Below are positions 7,724 to 17,290 of a stretch of DNA of 64,000 nucleotides, piece after piece; the first letter of the stretch is position 1, and every line of letters starts with the position of its first letter. Made by a program: the position numbers and the translations under genes. Below the pieces are notes generated by a model. It saw only the letters and a list, made by a program, of their open reading frames with translations. It did no database searches and was not told the origin of the DNA. Source of the DNA: CAVRUZ01 sp963724495 (lineage in GTDB: Bacteria > Actinomycetota > Actinomycetes > Propionibacteriales > DAIQRJ01); assembly GCA_963724495.1 (NCBI GenBank), contig CAVRUZ010000009.1, forward strand, positions 1-64,000, written 5' to 3'.

Positions 7724-9310
7724 CTACTTGCAGACCGTCCCTGCCTTCGGCACGGTCCCGTCGATCAGGTAGGCGTCCACGGCCGCGTCGATGCAGGCGT
7801 TGCCCTCGTGGTAGCCGGTGTGGCCGTCGCCTTCGCGCGTCAGCAGTACCCCGGAGTCCAGTGTCGAGGCCAGCTCCTTTGACCAGGCGTACGGAGTCGC
7901 GGGGTCCCGGGTGGTGCCGAGCACGACGATGGGTGCCGCCCCTTCGGCCTTCAGTGGTACCCAGGGGAACTGCGCCTGCACCGGCCAGTCGGTGCAGGCC
8001 GAGCCCAGCCCAGGCAACCGTGTCCCCGAACGTCGGCGACGCCTTGCGGAACGACGGCAGCTCGCGCTTGATGTCGGACACCGACGCGTCGGACTCCTGG
8101 TCGATGCAGTTGATGGCCAGGTTGGGGATGAGGATCGACGAGCGGTAGCTGTCCTGTACCCGGCCGGCATACGCGTCGGCCAGCTGCAGCAGCCCGGATC
8201 CGTCACCGTCGAGGGCAGCGTCGAGCACAGATCGCAGCTGCGGCCAGTACGCCTTCGAGTACATGGCCTGCGCGAGGCCGGTCTCGCCAAGCTGCTGAGT
8301 CAGGTCCCGGCCGAGCAGCGTGGGCAACGGCTTGGAGTCCAGGCCCTTCAGGAAAGTGTTCAGTCGCCGATGCGCGTCCGCCTTCGTCGAACCCAGAGCA
8401 CACCCCTGCTTCACGCAGTCGGCGAGGAAAGCATCCAAGGCTGTTTCGAACCCGGCGGCCTGCACCATGGCCTGGTTGTCGTCATCGGTTGGGCCGGTTA
8501 CGGCACCGTCGAGCACCATCTGGCCCACGTTCTTCGGGAACTCCTGGGCATAGGTAGCACCCAGCAGTGTCCCGTAGGACTTCCCGAGATAGTTGAGCTT
8601 CTTCTCCCCCAGGACGCTGCGGAGAATGTCCATGTCGGCTGCCGCCTCCAGCGTGCTGACGTGCCCGAGCAGCGACCCGCTGTTCGTCGCGCAGGCCTTC
8701 CCCATCCCGCCAGGACATCGCGCCACCGCTTCTCCTCCTGCGGGGTGTCCGGAGTGTCGTCCATCGACAGCCAACTCTCCATGGCCGGATCGTCGAGACA
8801 GGCAACGCGATCAGGCTCTCCGACACCACGAGGATCGAAACCGATGATGTCGTAGGACTGCAGCACAGCCGGCGTGAACACCTGCCCCGCCGCGGCCGCG
8901 TACTGAACCCCGGAACCGCCCGGTCCACCCGGGTTGACCACGAGGGAGCCGCGGCGCTGATCGGCCGAACGGGCCGGGACCTTCAACACCCGCAGCCGGA
9001 TCGACGCCTCTGGCTTGGCGTAGTCCAGCGGCACCTCGAGAGCAGCACACTGATAACTGGAACCCCCTGCGCACTGCTTCCAGTTCAGCTTCTGCGCGTA
9101 GTACCGCTCGGGCGCTAGCGGCATGCCGGCACCGTTCTTCGCCCCAGCCGCACCGGCCTTACCAGCCGGCGTGCTCGTCGCCGGCGCATTCGTGTCCCTG
9201 ACATCGCTAGCACTCGGGATCGCGCTGCACGCCAGCGGTGTCAGCAATGCGAAGGCAGCCACCCCAGCGAGAACGGCCCGCGGCCAGCGCGACGAGGCCA
9301 CCGATTCCAT
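7724..9310 (-). CDS. Exported TAP-like serine peptidase (alpha/beta hydrolase), two frameshifts
   Basis: A tripeptidyl-aminopeptidase-like lipoprotein of the Streptomyces Tap/Slp family. The N-terminus is a signal peptide with lipobox LTPLACS. The catalytic set is Ser in GKSYGT, Asp in LGTTRDPATPY and His in GDGHTGYH, and NPGGPGGSG forms the oxyanion region. The reading frame changes near 8700, where one C is missing from a CCCC run, and again near 8000, where one base is extra. Joined, it is about 528 residues, normal for the family. It probably releases tripeptides outside the cell. ATG at 9310 is used because it opens directly into the signal peptide. The gene follows the PSP1 gene by 16 bp. 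Confidence 0.82.
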
Positions 9311-9326
9311 GACCCCGTCAGCGACC

Positions 9327-10295
9327 TCACGAGTCCTCGGTAGCCGGGGGCGGACGCCGCCGGAGGCGACGTCGGCGGCCAGGAGTTCTCTTCGGAACTT
9401 CGGCATTCTCGTCGGTCGCAACTGCGGAGGCTGGTTCTGGATCAGACGTCCGGCGACCGCCGTCAGCGACCATCGTCTCGTAGTTCTTCCTGCTCCCGCA
9501 CACGCTCGCCTTGGGACACACCACTGCCTTGCCGTCCGCCTGCATGCGGATCACCAACGACTCGGTCGGCACGCTGTGGGCGATCACCGTGCCGTCGCCC
9601 TCGGGAAGCGAGACCTTCTCCCCCACCGCGGGAGCGTCGGCCTTGAAGTCGTTGTAGAGCGGGTGTTCGTACTTCAGGCAGCACATGAGCTTGCCGCAGG
9701 CACCGGAGATGCGCAGCGGGTTGAGCGGCAGGTCCTGGTCCTTGGCCATGCGCAGGCTCACCGGTTCGAAGTCGGTGAGGAACGTGGCACAGCACAGATC
9801 GCGGCCGCACGAACCGATGCCGCCCATCACCCGGGCTGCGTCGCGATCACCGATCTGGCGCAACTCGATGCGGGCCTGCAGCGTCCGGGCGAGTTCGCGC
9901 ACCAGGTCGCGGAAGTCGACGCGATGCGGCGCCGAGAAGTAGATGAGGATGAGCTGATCCACATCTTCGCGAGTGTCGATGATGTCGACAGCCGACACCT
10001 TCATCGGCAGCTTGTGTGCGCGAATGATGCGCCGCGCGGTGATCGTTGCCTCGGTCTTGCGACGAGCGTTGCGGGCATTGCGTTCCAGCTGTTCGTCGGT
10101 GGCAAAGCCCGCCATCGTGGGCAGTCCGCCGATGTCCTCCGACACCCACGACGGCGCCCACACGCACTGCGCAACCTCTGGACCCTCCGGGGTGGGGACG
10201 AGCACCATGTTCCCGACTCGCGGGCTGTACTCCCCGGGGTCGAGGTAGAACAGCTGCCCGTGACGCGCGAAGGTCACCGCCATCACCATGCCCAT
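9327..10295 (-). CDS. PSP1-domain protein (RicT/YaaT-like)
   Basis: This is a 322-residue cytosolic protein with a PSP1 domain over about residues 30-240. The paired cysteine motifs GSCGRDLCC and GACGKLMCC are the hallmark of the family. In Bacillus the homologue RicT works with RicA and RicF, which bind Fe-S clusters and modulate mRNA maturation; whether that holds in actinobacteria is not known. The C-terminus is a basic tail (RRRRLRRRPPP). It heads a two-gene minus-strand unit with the exported peptidase. The first ATG is at 10295, with in-frame alternatives three and five codons in. Confidence 0.85.
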   Translation of the reverse strand: MGMVMAVTFARHGQLFYLDPGEYSPRVGNMVLVPTPEGPEVAQCVWAPSWVSEDIGGLPTMAGFATDEQLERNARNARRKTEATITARRIIRAHKLPMKVSAVDIIDTREDVDQLILIYFSAPHRVDFRDLVRELARTLQARIELRQIGDRDAARVMGGIGSCGRDLCCATFLTDFEPVSLRMAKDQDLPLNPLRISGACGKLMCCLKYEHPLYNDFKADAPAVGEKVSLPEGDGTVIAHSVPTESLVIRMQADGKAVVCPKASVCGSRKNYETMVADGGRRTSDPEPASAVATDENAEVPKRTPGRRRRLRRRPPPATEDS

Positions 10296-10372
10296 CGGCT
10301 CAGGGTAGTGGAGCGATGGGCAGGCTCCGGTCCGTTGTGGACGCCCTCGATCAGACGATCGGGGTCGCCGGA

Positions 10373-13016
10373 TCAGCCGAGGTTGCGCTCGTTCGCGGCC
10401 TCGAGGACCGCATTGATCTTGCGCCGGACCTGTCGCGACAGGCCGGGGCTCACGGCGAGCAGACCGTCCAGGGTCTGGTCGTCCTCGGCGGTCGCGAACG
10501 ACATGCCTGCGTCCACGTCCCGAAACACGGTCTCGAGCTCTGCCCAGGTGACGCGATCCCGTCGCAGCTCGTCGAACGGCGTTTGCAGGTCGAAGTTCTC
10601 GAACTGTGCGTCCGGCTCAACCGCGACGTAGTCGAAGTGATGCTGGCCGCCATCGACCGTCTGGCGCGTGCCACCGTCGGCCTCAGAGTCGCCGTGCAGC
10701 GGCAGGGTGACGTCGGCCTCCACACCCTCGGGGACGGTCACGTCCAGAGTGATGCGCTCACCGGTGCGACGCCACTCCACGGCGGCATAGCCGTGAGGCG
10801 TCTCCAGTGATGCCGACGCGTGGGTGATCCCGCCGCCCGGCTGCGGCGCGATCGCGAGACGCGCATAGCCAGGCTCGGCCGGCGCGAGGCCCGCAACCAC
10901 ACGGTGAACCCAGTCGATGACCGCACCGAGCGCGTAGTGGTTGAACGACGTCATCGAACCAGGGTTGATCGTTCCGTCCGGGCGCATGGAGTCCCAGCGC
11001 TCCCAGATCGTGGTGGCACCCATCGTCACCGGGTACAGGAACGACGGGCACTCGGTCTGGAGCAACATCGCGTAGGCGTCGCGCATGTGTCCGGTGGACG
11101 ACAACGCGTCGGCGACCAACGGCGTTCCGGCGAAGCCCGTCGAGATGCGGTGGCCGGCCTTGCGGACCAGCTTGGTGAGCGCCTTGCCCGCCCGGTCCCG
11201 CTGCTCGTCATTGAGCAGGTCGAACTGGATCGCGAGCGCATACGCGGTTGCCGACTCGTTGACGAGGCGACCCGACGGCGCCACGTACTCCCGCTGGAAG
11301 GCCGCACGCACCGTGTCGGACAGCTGCGCGTAGCGCTTCGCATCCTCAGTCTTCCCGAGGATCTCGGCAGTCCGCGACAGGGTTCGCGAAGCGTGCGCGA
11401 AGTAGGCCGTGGCGAGCAGGTGCGGGTCGGTCTTGCCGTCGGCGGCTCGGTCCGGTGGAGCGTCCGGGTCGAGCCAGTCACCGAACTGGAACCCCGTGTC
11501 CCACAAGCCGTCGTGCAGCTTTCCCGCCACGCGGTCGACATACGCGGTCGCCGACGCGTAGTTGTCGGCGAGCACCTGCTCGTCCCCGTAGGCGATGTAG
11601 AGCGTCCACGGCAGCAGCACACTGACATCGCCCCATAGGGCCGTGTCGATGTTGGAGGCAAGGACATCCGGCACCACGAGCGGCACGAAGCCCGTGTCCA
11701 GATGCTCGGCGGACAGGTCCTCGAGCCAGTTGCCGAGCACCTGCCGCACGTCGTACAGGTAGGCGGCCGAGGGGCCGAAGGCGTTGATGTCGCCGGTCCA
11801 GCCCAGGCGTTCGTCGCGCTGTGGGCAGTCGGTCGGAACGCTGACGAAGTTGCCCCGCATGCCCCAGACCGTGTTGCGGTGCAGCTGATTCAGCAGGTCG
11901 TGTGAGCTGTCGAACGTGCCGGTGCGCCGCATGTCGCTGTGCACCACCACCGCGGTGAATGCGGCGGGGTCGAGCGTGCCGGGCCAGTCATCCACTTGCA
12001 CGTAACGGAAGCCGTGGAAGGTGAACCGCGGCTCCCACGACTGTTCGCCGTCGCGCAGCGTGTAGTGATCGGTCTGCTTGGCCGTTCTCAGCGGACGGGT
12101 TCCGAGCTCGCCGTGCTCCATCACCTCGGCGTGAGTCAGCGTGACGGTCGAGCCCGCCTGGCCCGTCACCGTGAACCGGACCCAGCCGACGAGGTTCTGG
12201 CCGAAGTCCAGCACGGTCTTGCCGGACGGCGTGGTGATGACCTCACGCACGGCCAGCTCTTCGGTCCGACGGACCGGCTCGAGGTCGCCGGCCGAGAGCA
12301 GCTTGGACAGGTCCCAGTCCACTGCGGTGACGGGTCCCCAGGCAGTGTCGTCGAACCCGGGTTCGGACCAGCCGGGAATCTCCTTGCGGGCGTCGTAGTC
12401 CTCGCCGTCGTAGATGCTGTTCGCGGTCACCGGACCATCGGTGGACACGCGCCAACTGCCGTCGGTGCCCACCAGCACCGTCTCGCCCGGACTCCAGCGT
12501 GATCTCCAACTGGGCCAGCAGACCCGCATTCTCGGCGAAGTGGTGGGTGCTGCGCTTGTCCTTGTTCCACGCGAGCCGGGTGCGCGCCCAGCCGTCGCCC
12601 ACGTAAGCGCCGAGCGTGTTGTCCCCGTCGCGCACCAGCGCGGTGACGTCGTGGCTGCGGTAGTGCAGCCGGTGCCGGTAGCTCGTCCATCCCGGCGCGA
12701 GCACCTCATCGCCTACGCGCACTCCGTTGACGAATGCTTCGTAGATACCCAGGGCGGTCACGTGCAGCACGGCCTTCTCGACGCCGCCCGGGGCGGTGAA
12801 GTCCTTGCGGAACAGCACGGCTGCCTTGCCGTGCACAGCCGACTCGTCGACCGGTGCGATGAAGCCCGCGGTCCAGGTGGGCTGTGCGGTCACGGCTGAA
12901 ACGTCGGTGCTGGTGGTCGCCTCTGCGGTGGTGGTCATCTCGCCAGTCAAGCCCGATGCCTGCGCGCTCGCGCCTGGCCTGCCGGAATCGGACGGACCTG
13001 TGCCGGGTCCGGACAT
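10373..13016 (-). CDS. GH78 alpha-L-rhamnosidase, one frameshift
   Basis: A large enzyme of about 880 residues. It has an N-terminal beta-sandwich (WTAGFIAP, then GWTSYRHRLHY), the bacterial alpha-L-rhamnosidase domains, and the conserved active-site block DCPQRDERLGWTGD. It removes terminal alpha-L-rhamnose from glycosides. There is no signal peptide, so it probably acts on imported sugars. The frame breaks near 12488, where one extra C separates ITLESG from ETVLVGTDG; the joined sequence is continuous with the family. The start is either 13016 or ATG 12938; the first 26 residues are low complexity, so 12938 is possible. It lies 17 bp after the Tat-exported protein gene and is probably co-transcribed with it. 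Confidence 0.85.
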
Positions 13017-13033
13017 GCCGTCGGTCGGCTGGC

Positions 13034-14341
13034 TCAGCGGCCTCGGGACATCCGCAGGAGAACGGCGGCGCCAGGCCTCAACCCGAACCGGACGCTGTTC
13101 CGGCCGGCCGTCACCTGCCCGGGCACCGGCCGGTACTCCTCGTCAGCGGGATCGAACCTCGCCACCCGATGCACTCCGGCTCCGAAGCGCACGGTGACCG
13201 ACGCCGCCCGGTCGTGCCGCTCGTTCACCACCAACGACCATCGGCGGTCGCGCCGAAGGCGGGAGGTGAACGACCCGACGATCACCGGGCTGCCCTCGAC
13301 CGCGCCGATCCAGCCGTCGGGCCGGAACTCCTCGTCGCCCGACCTGCCGTCTGTGTGCCGGACCGACTCGGAGCGCATCATCGCGAGCTCATCGCCGACA
13401 GGTTGCAGCCACTGCCGGTTCACGGACTTGACGGCACCCAGGGACTCGTCGGTGACCTCACCGGCGAAGGTCACGGACGTCGCCCCGTAGGCGAGCGCCA
13501 CGTTGGCCCGCCACAGCAGCTCACGCAACGCGATCGCCTGACCGTCTGCGCCAGCCGCCGGCAGGGTGCCCCAGAGCGGTACGGCCCGACGTCGAGCATC
13601 CGCACGTGCCGTTGCCCAGTTGGCGAAGGCGGCGTGGTCTTCGCCGTCGGCCTGGGCAGGGACATGCCCGGCAGACACGACGGGAACGCTGACCTGGCTG
13701 AACTGCTGGAGGTAGTCGGCAAAGTCTGCAGCTCGCAAACGCCCGGGTGCCGTGTCCGTAGGCATCAGCCCGATGAGCGACAGATGTTCGGGAGCCTGAC
13801 TCCGCAGAAGGTCGACCAGATACGCCTGGCGGCCGAACACGTCTGCGTGTGTCTCGTCGTCGAGGTGGAAGCCCACCACGGCCGGGTGTGCGACGAACGG
13901 TTCGATCGCCTCGGCCACGAGACCCGGCCACTCGGTCCTCGGCGGGAGTGCGGCCCCTCGCAGGGTCGCGAGCCGGGTGAGCTCGGGGCTTCTGGCGATG
14001 CAGCGGAGCTTGAACTGGTGAGCGAGATCCAACACCTGAGTGCTGGCCACGTCGCCGTCCGTACCCGCCGACAGGAGCAGGTTGAAGCCACTGTCGGCGA
14101 TGGCGCCGAACCGCTCAGCACAGATGCCGGTCGAACGCGTCCAGTGGATGCCGATGCCGAACCGGCCGTTGCGGAGGTACTTCGGTAGCTGGCGACCAGC
14201 GGCATCGACACGGCCGTCGGCGACGAGTGGGAGCGCGGCGCCGGCGGCACCGGCCGTCGCAGCCTGCAGCAGTCGGCGTCGGGTTAGCCCCGTCGCCTCC
14301 AGCTGGGCGGGCACCTCGCGTGCCCCCGCGTCCCTCGCCAT
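13034..14341 (-). CDS. Tat-exported TIM-barrel protein, putative glycosidase
   Basis: 435 residues with a twin-arginine signal (TRRRLLQAATAGAAGAALPL, about residues 20-40), so it is exported folded. The rest looks like a (beta/alpha)8 glycosidase fold (GRFGIGIHWTRS, VVGFHLDDETHADVF, PVVSAGHVPAQ, LLWRANVALAYGATSVTF) followed by a short C-terminal beta domain. No named family is recognised with certainty, and the catalytic acids are not assigned; HLDDE is a candidate. Its coupling to the GH78 rhamnosidase suggests a role in plant or algal polysaccharide use. Confidence 0.6.
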   Translation of the reverse strand: MARDAGAREVPAQLEATGLTRRRLLQAATAGAAGAALPLVADGRVDAAGRQLPKYLRNGRFGIGIHWTRSTGICAERFGAIADSGFNLLLSAGTDGDVASTQVLDLAHQFKLRCIARSPELTRLATLRGAALPPRTEWPGLVAEAIEPFVAHPAVVGFHLDDETHADVFGRQAYLVDLLRSQAPEHLSLIGLMPTDTAPGRLRAADFADYLQQFSQVSVPVVSAGHVPAQADGEDHAAFANWATARADARRRAVPLWGTLPAAGADGQAIALRELLWRANVALAYGATSVTFAGEVTDESLGAVKSVNRQWLQPVGDELAMMRSESVRHTDGRSGDEEFRPDGWIGAVEGSPVIVGSFTSRLRRDRRWSLVVNERHDRAASVTVRFGAGVHRVARFDPADEEYRPVPGQVTAGRNSVRFGLRPGAAVLLRMSRGR

Positions 14342-14502
14342 GCCTGACCCCTTCGTCAGTGAGCAGTCTTTTCAGTATCCGACGCAGCTCCGCGATCTCC
14401 CAACCGGCAGCAGTGATCGAGACCGAGACGGCGCAGGTGCCGCCGAATCGTTACCCGAAACAGCGCCGAGCTCCTGGCACGGGCACTGGCAGGATCGCCG
14501 AC

Positions 14503-14979
14503 GTGGATGAACCGGAGTCGTGTTACGCGTGCCAGACCAGTCGTTCTCCATCGCTACCCGTGCGGGAAGAGGTGTATCGCAGCGACGACTGGCGGGTCGC
14601 TCACGCGTTCGACACGAGCCTGCCCGGATGGCTCATCGTGCTGCCGATTCGGCACCTGTCGTCGATGGGTCAGCTGACTCCCAGCGCTGCCGAGGAACTC
14701 GGGCGCCTGTTGCGGGCGTTGTCGCTCGTCCTCGAACGCCGGCTCGGCGCGACCAAGGCGTACGTGATGTTCTTCGCCGAGGCGGAAGGGTTCGCGCACC
14801 TGCACGTGCATGTCGTGCCGCGCATGCCCGACCAGCCTGCGACCGAACGCGGACCGAGCATCTTCGCCAGGCTCGGCGGACCAGACCAGTTGTCCACCGA
14901 CGAACGCGATCGTGTGAGTGCAGACCTGCGGGACGCCCTCACCGAGACACTTCGAGACTCCGACTCCGAGCCATCCTGA
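14503..14979 (+). CDS. HIT-family nucleotide hydrolase/transferase
   Basis: 158 residues. The histidine triad HLHVHVVP lies near residues 100-110 and is intact. The N-terminal CYACQ with the C-x-x-C pair is found in the zinc-binding HIT subgroup. These proteins hydrolyse nucleoside phosphoramidates or dinucleotides; the substrate here is unknown. GTG 14503 is chosen as the last start before the Cys motif; the open frame extends to 14227 but that part overlaps the opposite gene. Between 14342 and 14502 nothing else is seen except the divergent promoter space. Confidence 0.85.
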   Translation: MDEPESCYACQTSRSPSLPVREEVYRSDDWRVAHAFDTSLPGWLIVLPIRHLSSMGQLTPSAAEELGRLLRALSLVLERRLGATKAYVMFFAEAEGFAHLHVHVVPRMPDQPATERGPSIFARLGGPDQLSTDERDRVSADLRDALTETLRDSDSEPS

Positions 14980-15034
14980 ACGGTCTTGCGGCGCGTGCAC
15001 ACGCGTGAGCCGTGCGCGTGGCAACAATGGAGCA

Positions 15035-16027
15035 ATGCTCAGCGACCAGTGCTCCCTCTCCAGCCTGGTCTGGCGCGGCAACGACCCCGACGCCGGCCCG
15101 ATTCCGTTCGACCGGATCTCCGATGCGCTCGAGGACAAGGAATCGCTGGTGTGGGTCGACCTGGTGAACCCCACCGACGACGACATGCGCAGGCTGGGCG
15201 AAGAGCTTGGTATCGGCGCGGCAGCGCTGGAGGATGCGACCGCACCGCACGAGCGCCCGAAGGTGACCCGCCATGGGTCGCACCTGTTCTTCACGACCTA
15301 CGCCACCACGCTGTCGTCCGCGGTCGACGACACAGACCTGGTGCTCAGCCGGGTCTCGGGATTCCTGATGGAGGGCGGACTCATCACTGTCCGCCTCGAC
15401 GAGACCTTCGACATGGCACCAGTCACCGAGGGCTGGCAGGACAACGCCGATCTCATGCCGTTCGGTTCGGGCGCGCTGATGCATGGACTCCTCGATGTGA
15501 TCGTCGACGGTCACTTCGAGGCGATCCAGCGGCTCGATGACGCCATCGAGGAGATGGAGGACACGCTGTTCGAGGAGGGCCGCACCGGCCCTTCCTTCCA
15601 GCGAAGGGTTTACCAGCTGCGCAAGCGGCTCGTGCAACTGCGGCGGGTGGTGCTGCCGATGCGTGAGGTCGTGAACGGCCTGCTGCGTCACCGCACGGCA
15701 ACCAACGACGAACTCGACGCCCTGTATGACGATCTGTACGACCACGTGCTCCGTGCAGCCGAGTGGACGGAATCGGTCCGGGACATGGTGGCGACCGTGT
15801 TCGAGACCAACCTGTCGCTGCAGAACGCGCGGTTGAACACGGTGATGAAGAAGCTGGCCGGCTGGGCCGCGATCATCGCGGTTCCGACCGCCATCACCGG
15901 CTGGTTCGGCCAGAACATTCCGTTTCCCGGAGTCGGCTCGCACGTCGGTCTGGTGCAGAGCATCATCCTGATCGTGGCGCTCTCCTCCGGGCTGTACGTC
16001 GTCCTGCGCCGCCACGACTGGATCTAG
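15035..16027 (+). CDS. corA: CorA-family divalent metal ion transporter
   Basis: 330 residues. An acidic N-terminal cytosolic domain leads into the long coiled helix (AIQRLDDAIEEMEDTLFEEG) and two C-terminal membrane segments (WAAIIAVPTAITGWF and VQSIILIVALSSGLYVVL). The loop between them is GQN in place of the classical GMN selectivity motif, a variant of the GxN signature. It probably forms a pentameric channel for Mg2+ or Co2+. ATG 15035 gives the standard family length. The TAG stop overlaps the purD stop on the other strand. Confidence 0.88.
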   Translation: MLSDQCSLSSLVWRGNDPDAGPIPFDRISDALEDKESLVWVDLVNPTDDDMRRLGEELGIGAAALEDATAPHERPKVTRHGSHLFFTTYATTLSSAVDDTDLVLSRVSGFLMEGGLITVRLDETFDMAPVTEGWQDNADLMPFGSGALMHGLLDVIVDGHFEAIQRLDDAIEEMEDTLFEEGRTGPSFQRRVYQLRKRLVQLRRVVLPMREVVNGLLRHRTATNDELDALYDDLYDHVLRAAEWTESVRDMVATVFETNLSLQNARLNTVMKKLAGWAAIIAVPTAITGWFGQNIPFPGVGSHVGLVQSIILIVALSSGLYVVLRRHDWI

Positions 16028-17274
16028 CCGACAACCGCCCGGGCCGCGTCACGGGCGATATCAGTGCGGTACTGCGCTCCGCGCATCCGCACATGCGTGA
16101 CTCCGGCGTAGACCTTTTCCCGTGCCTGTGCGAGAGAATCTGCGCTGGATGTCAGTGCGAGTACACGCCCGCCGGCCGACACGAGCGTGCCGTCCTCGGT
16201 TCGTCGAGTCCCCGCATGCAGGACGCGCACGCCATCGGGCAGGTCGTCCAGGCCTTCGATGGGGTCTCCGGCGACCGGACTCGTGGGGTATCCCTCGCTG
16301 GCCACCACCACGCACACCGAGGCGCCGTCGCGCCATTGCAGGTCGGGGAACGCGGACAGAGACCCGGTGGCGGCCGCCGCCAGCAGTTCCGCAAGCGGCG
16401 ACTCCAGTAGCTCGAGGACGACCTCCCCGTCGGGATCACCGAGGCGGACGTTGAACTCCACGACTTTCGGGCCCTCCGACGTGAGCGCCAGGCCCACGTA
16501 CAGCAAGCCGGAGAAGGGGATTCCCCGGACGCGCATCTCGGCCAGGGTGGGTTCGACCACCGCGGCCTGCAGGCGCACCACCAGGTCGTCGGCGGCCCAC
16601 GGGAGCGGCGCGTAGGCGCCCATGCCACCGGTGTTCGGTCCCGTGTCGTCGTCGCCGATCCGCTTGAAGTCCTGTGCCGGCAGAAGGGGAACGGCCGTCT
16701 CGCCGTCGCACACCACGAAGAGCGACACCTCGGGACCGTCGAGGTACTCCTCGATCACGACGACTCCGCTGGCTGCGGCATGTGCCTCCGCGGCTGCCCG
16801 GTCTTCCGTGACGACGACGCCCTTACCCGCTGCGAGTCCGTCCTGCTTCACCACGTACGGCGGACCGAACAGGTCGAGAGCCGCAGCCACCTCGATGGGA
16901 TGCGTGCACGTTCGTGAGCGCGCAGTGGGCACGCCGGCCGAATCCATTACCTGCTTGGCGAATGCCTTCGATCCCTCCAGCGCCGCGGCGGCGCGAGATG
17001 GGCCGAACACGGTGAAGCCGTCGTCGGTCAGCACGTCCGAGATGCCCGCGACCAGCGGCGCCTCGGGTCCCACCACGACCAGGTCAGGCACGATCTCGCG
17101 GGCCAGTTCGAGGACGGCAACGGGATCAGTGGCGTCCACCGCGTGGCAGGTGGCATCTTCGGCGATTCCGGCGTTGCCGGGAGCCGCGTGCACGGCGGTG
17201 ACGACCGGATCGCGAAGCAGGCCTCGCACGAAGGCATGCTCACGAGCACCGGAACCGAGCACGAGAACGATCAT
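16024..17274 (-). CDS. purD: Phosphoribosylamine-glycine ligase (GAR synthetase)
   Basis: 416 residues, an ATP-grasp enzyme for the second step of purine synthesis: phosphoribosylamine + glycine + ATP gives GAR. The N-terminal Rossmann part is MIVLVLGSGAREHAF; the ATP-grasp core has YVVKQDGLAAGKGV and NTGGMGAYAP. The usual metal-site block EFNCRFGDPETQ reads EFNVRLGDPDGE here, keeping E, N, R and GDP but changing ETQ to DGE. ATG 17274 starts exactly at the conserved Met; the upstream extension is not conserved. It is the last gene of a minus-strand run with purA 16 bp upstream. Confidence 0.93.
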   Translation of the reverse strand: MIVLVLGSGAREHAFVRGLLRDPVVTAVHAAPGNAGIAEDATCHAVDATDPVAVLELAREIVPDLVVVGPEAPLVAGISDVLTDDGFTVFGPSRAAAALEGSKAFAKQVMDSAGVPTARSRTCTHPIEVAAALDLFGPPYVVKQDGLAAGKGVVVTEDRAAAEAHAAASGVVVIEEYLDGPEVSLFVVCDGETAVPLLPAQDFKRIGDDDTGPNTGGMGAYAPLPWAADDLVVRLQAAVVEPTLAEMRVRGIPFSGLLYVGLALTSEGPKVVEFNVRLGDPDGEVVLELLESPLAELLAAAATGSLSAFPDLQWRDGASVCVVVASEGYPTSPVAGDPIEGLDDLPDGVRVLHAGTRRTEDGTLVSAGGRVLALTSSADSLAQAREKVYAGVTHVRMRGAQYRTDIARDAARAVVG

Positions 17275-17290
17275 CGGCAGACTCCCGTTG

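Noticed and set aside
9123..10631. 502-codon plus-strand frame
   Set aside because: It is antisense to the PSP1 gene and the peptidase start; the sequence is shadow-like with no motif.
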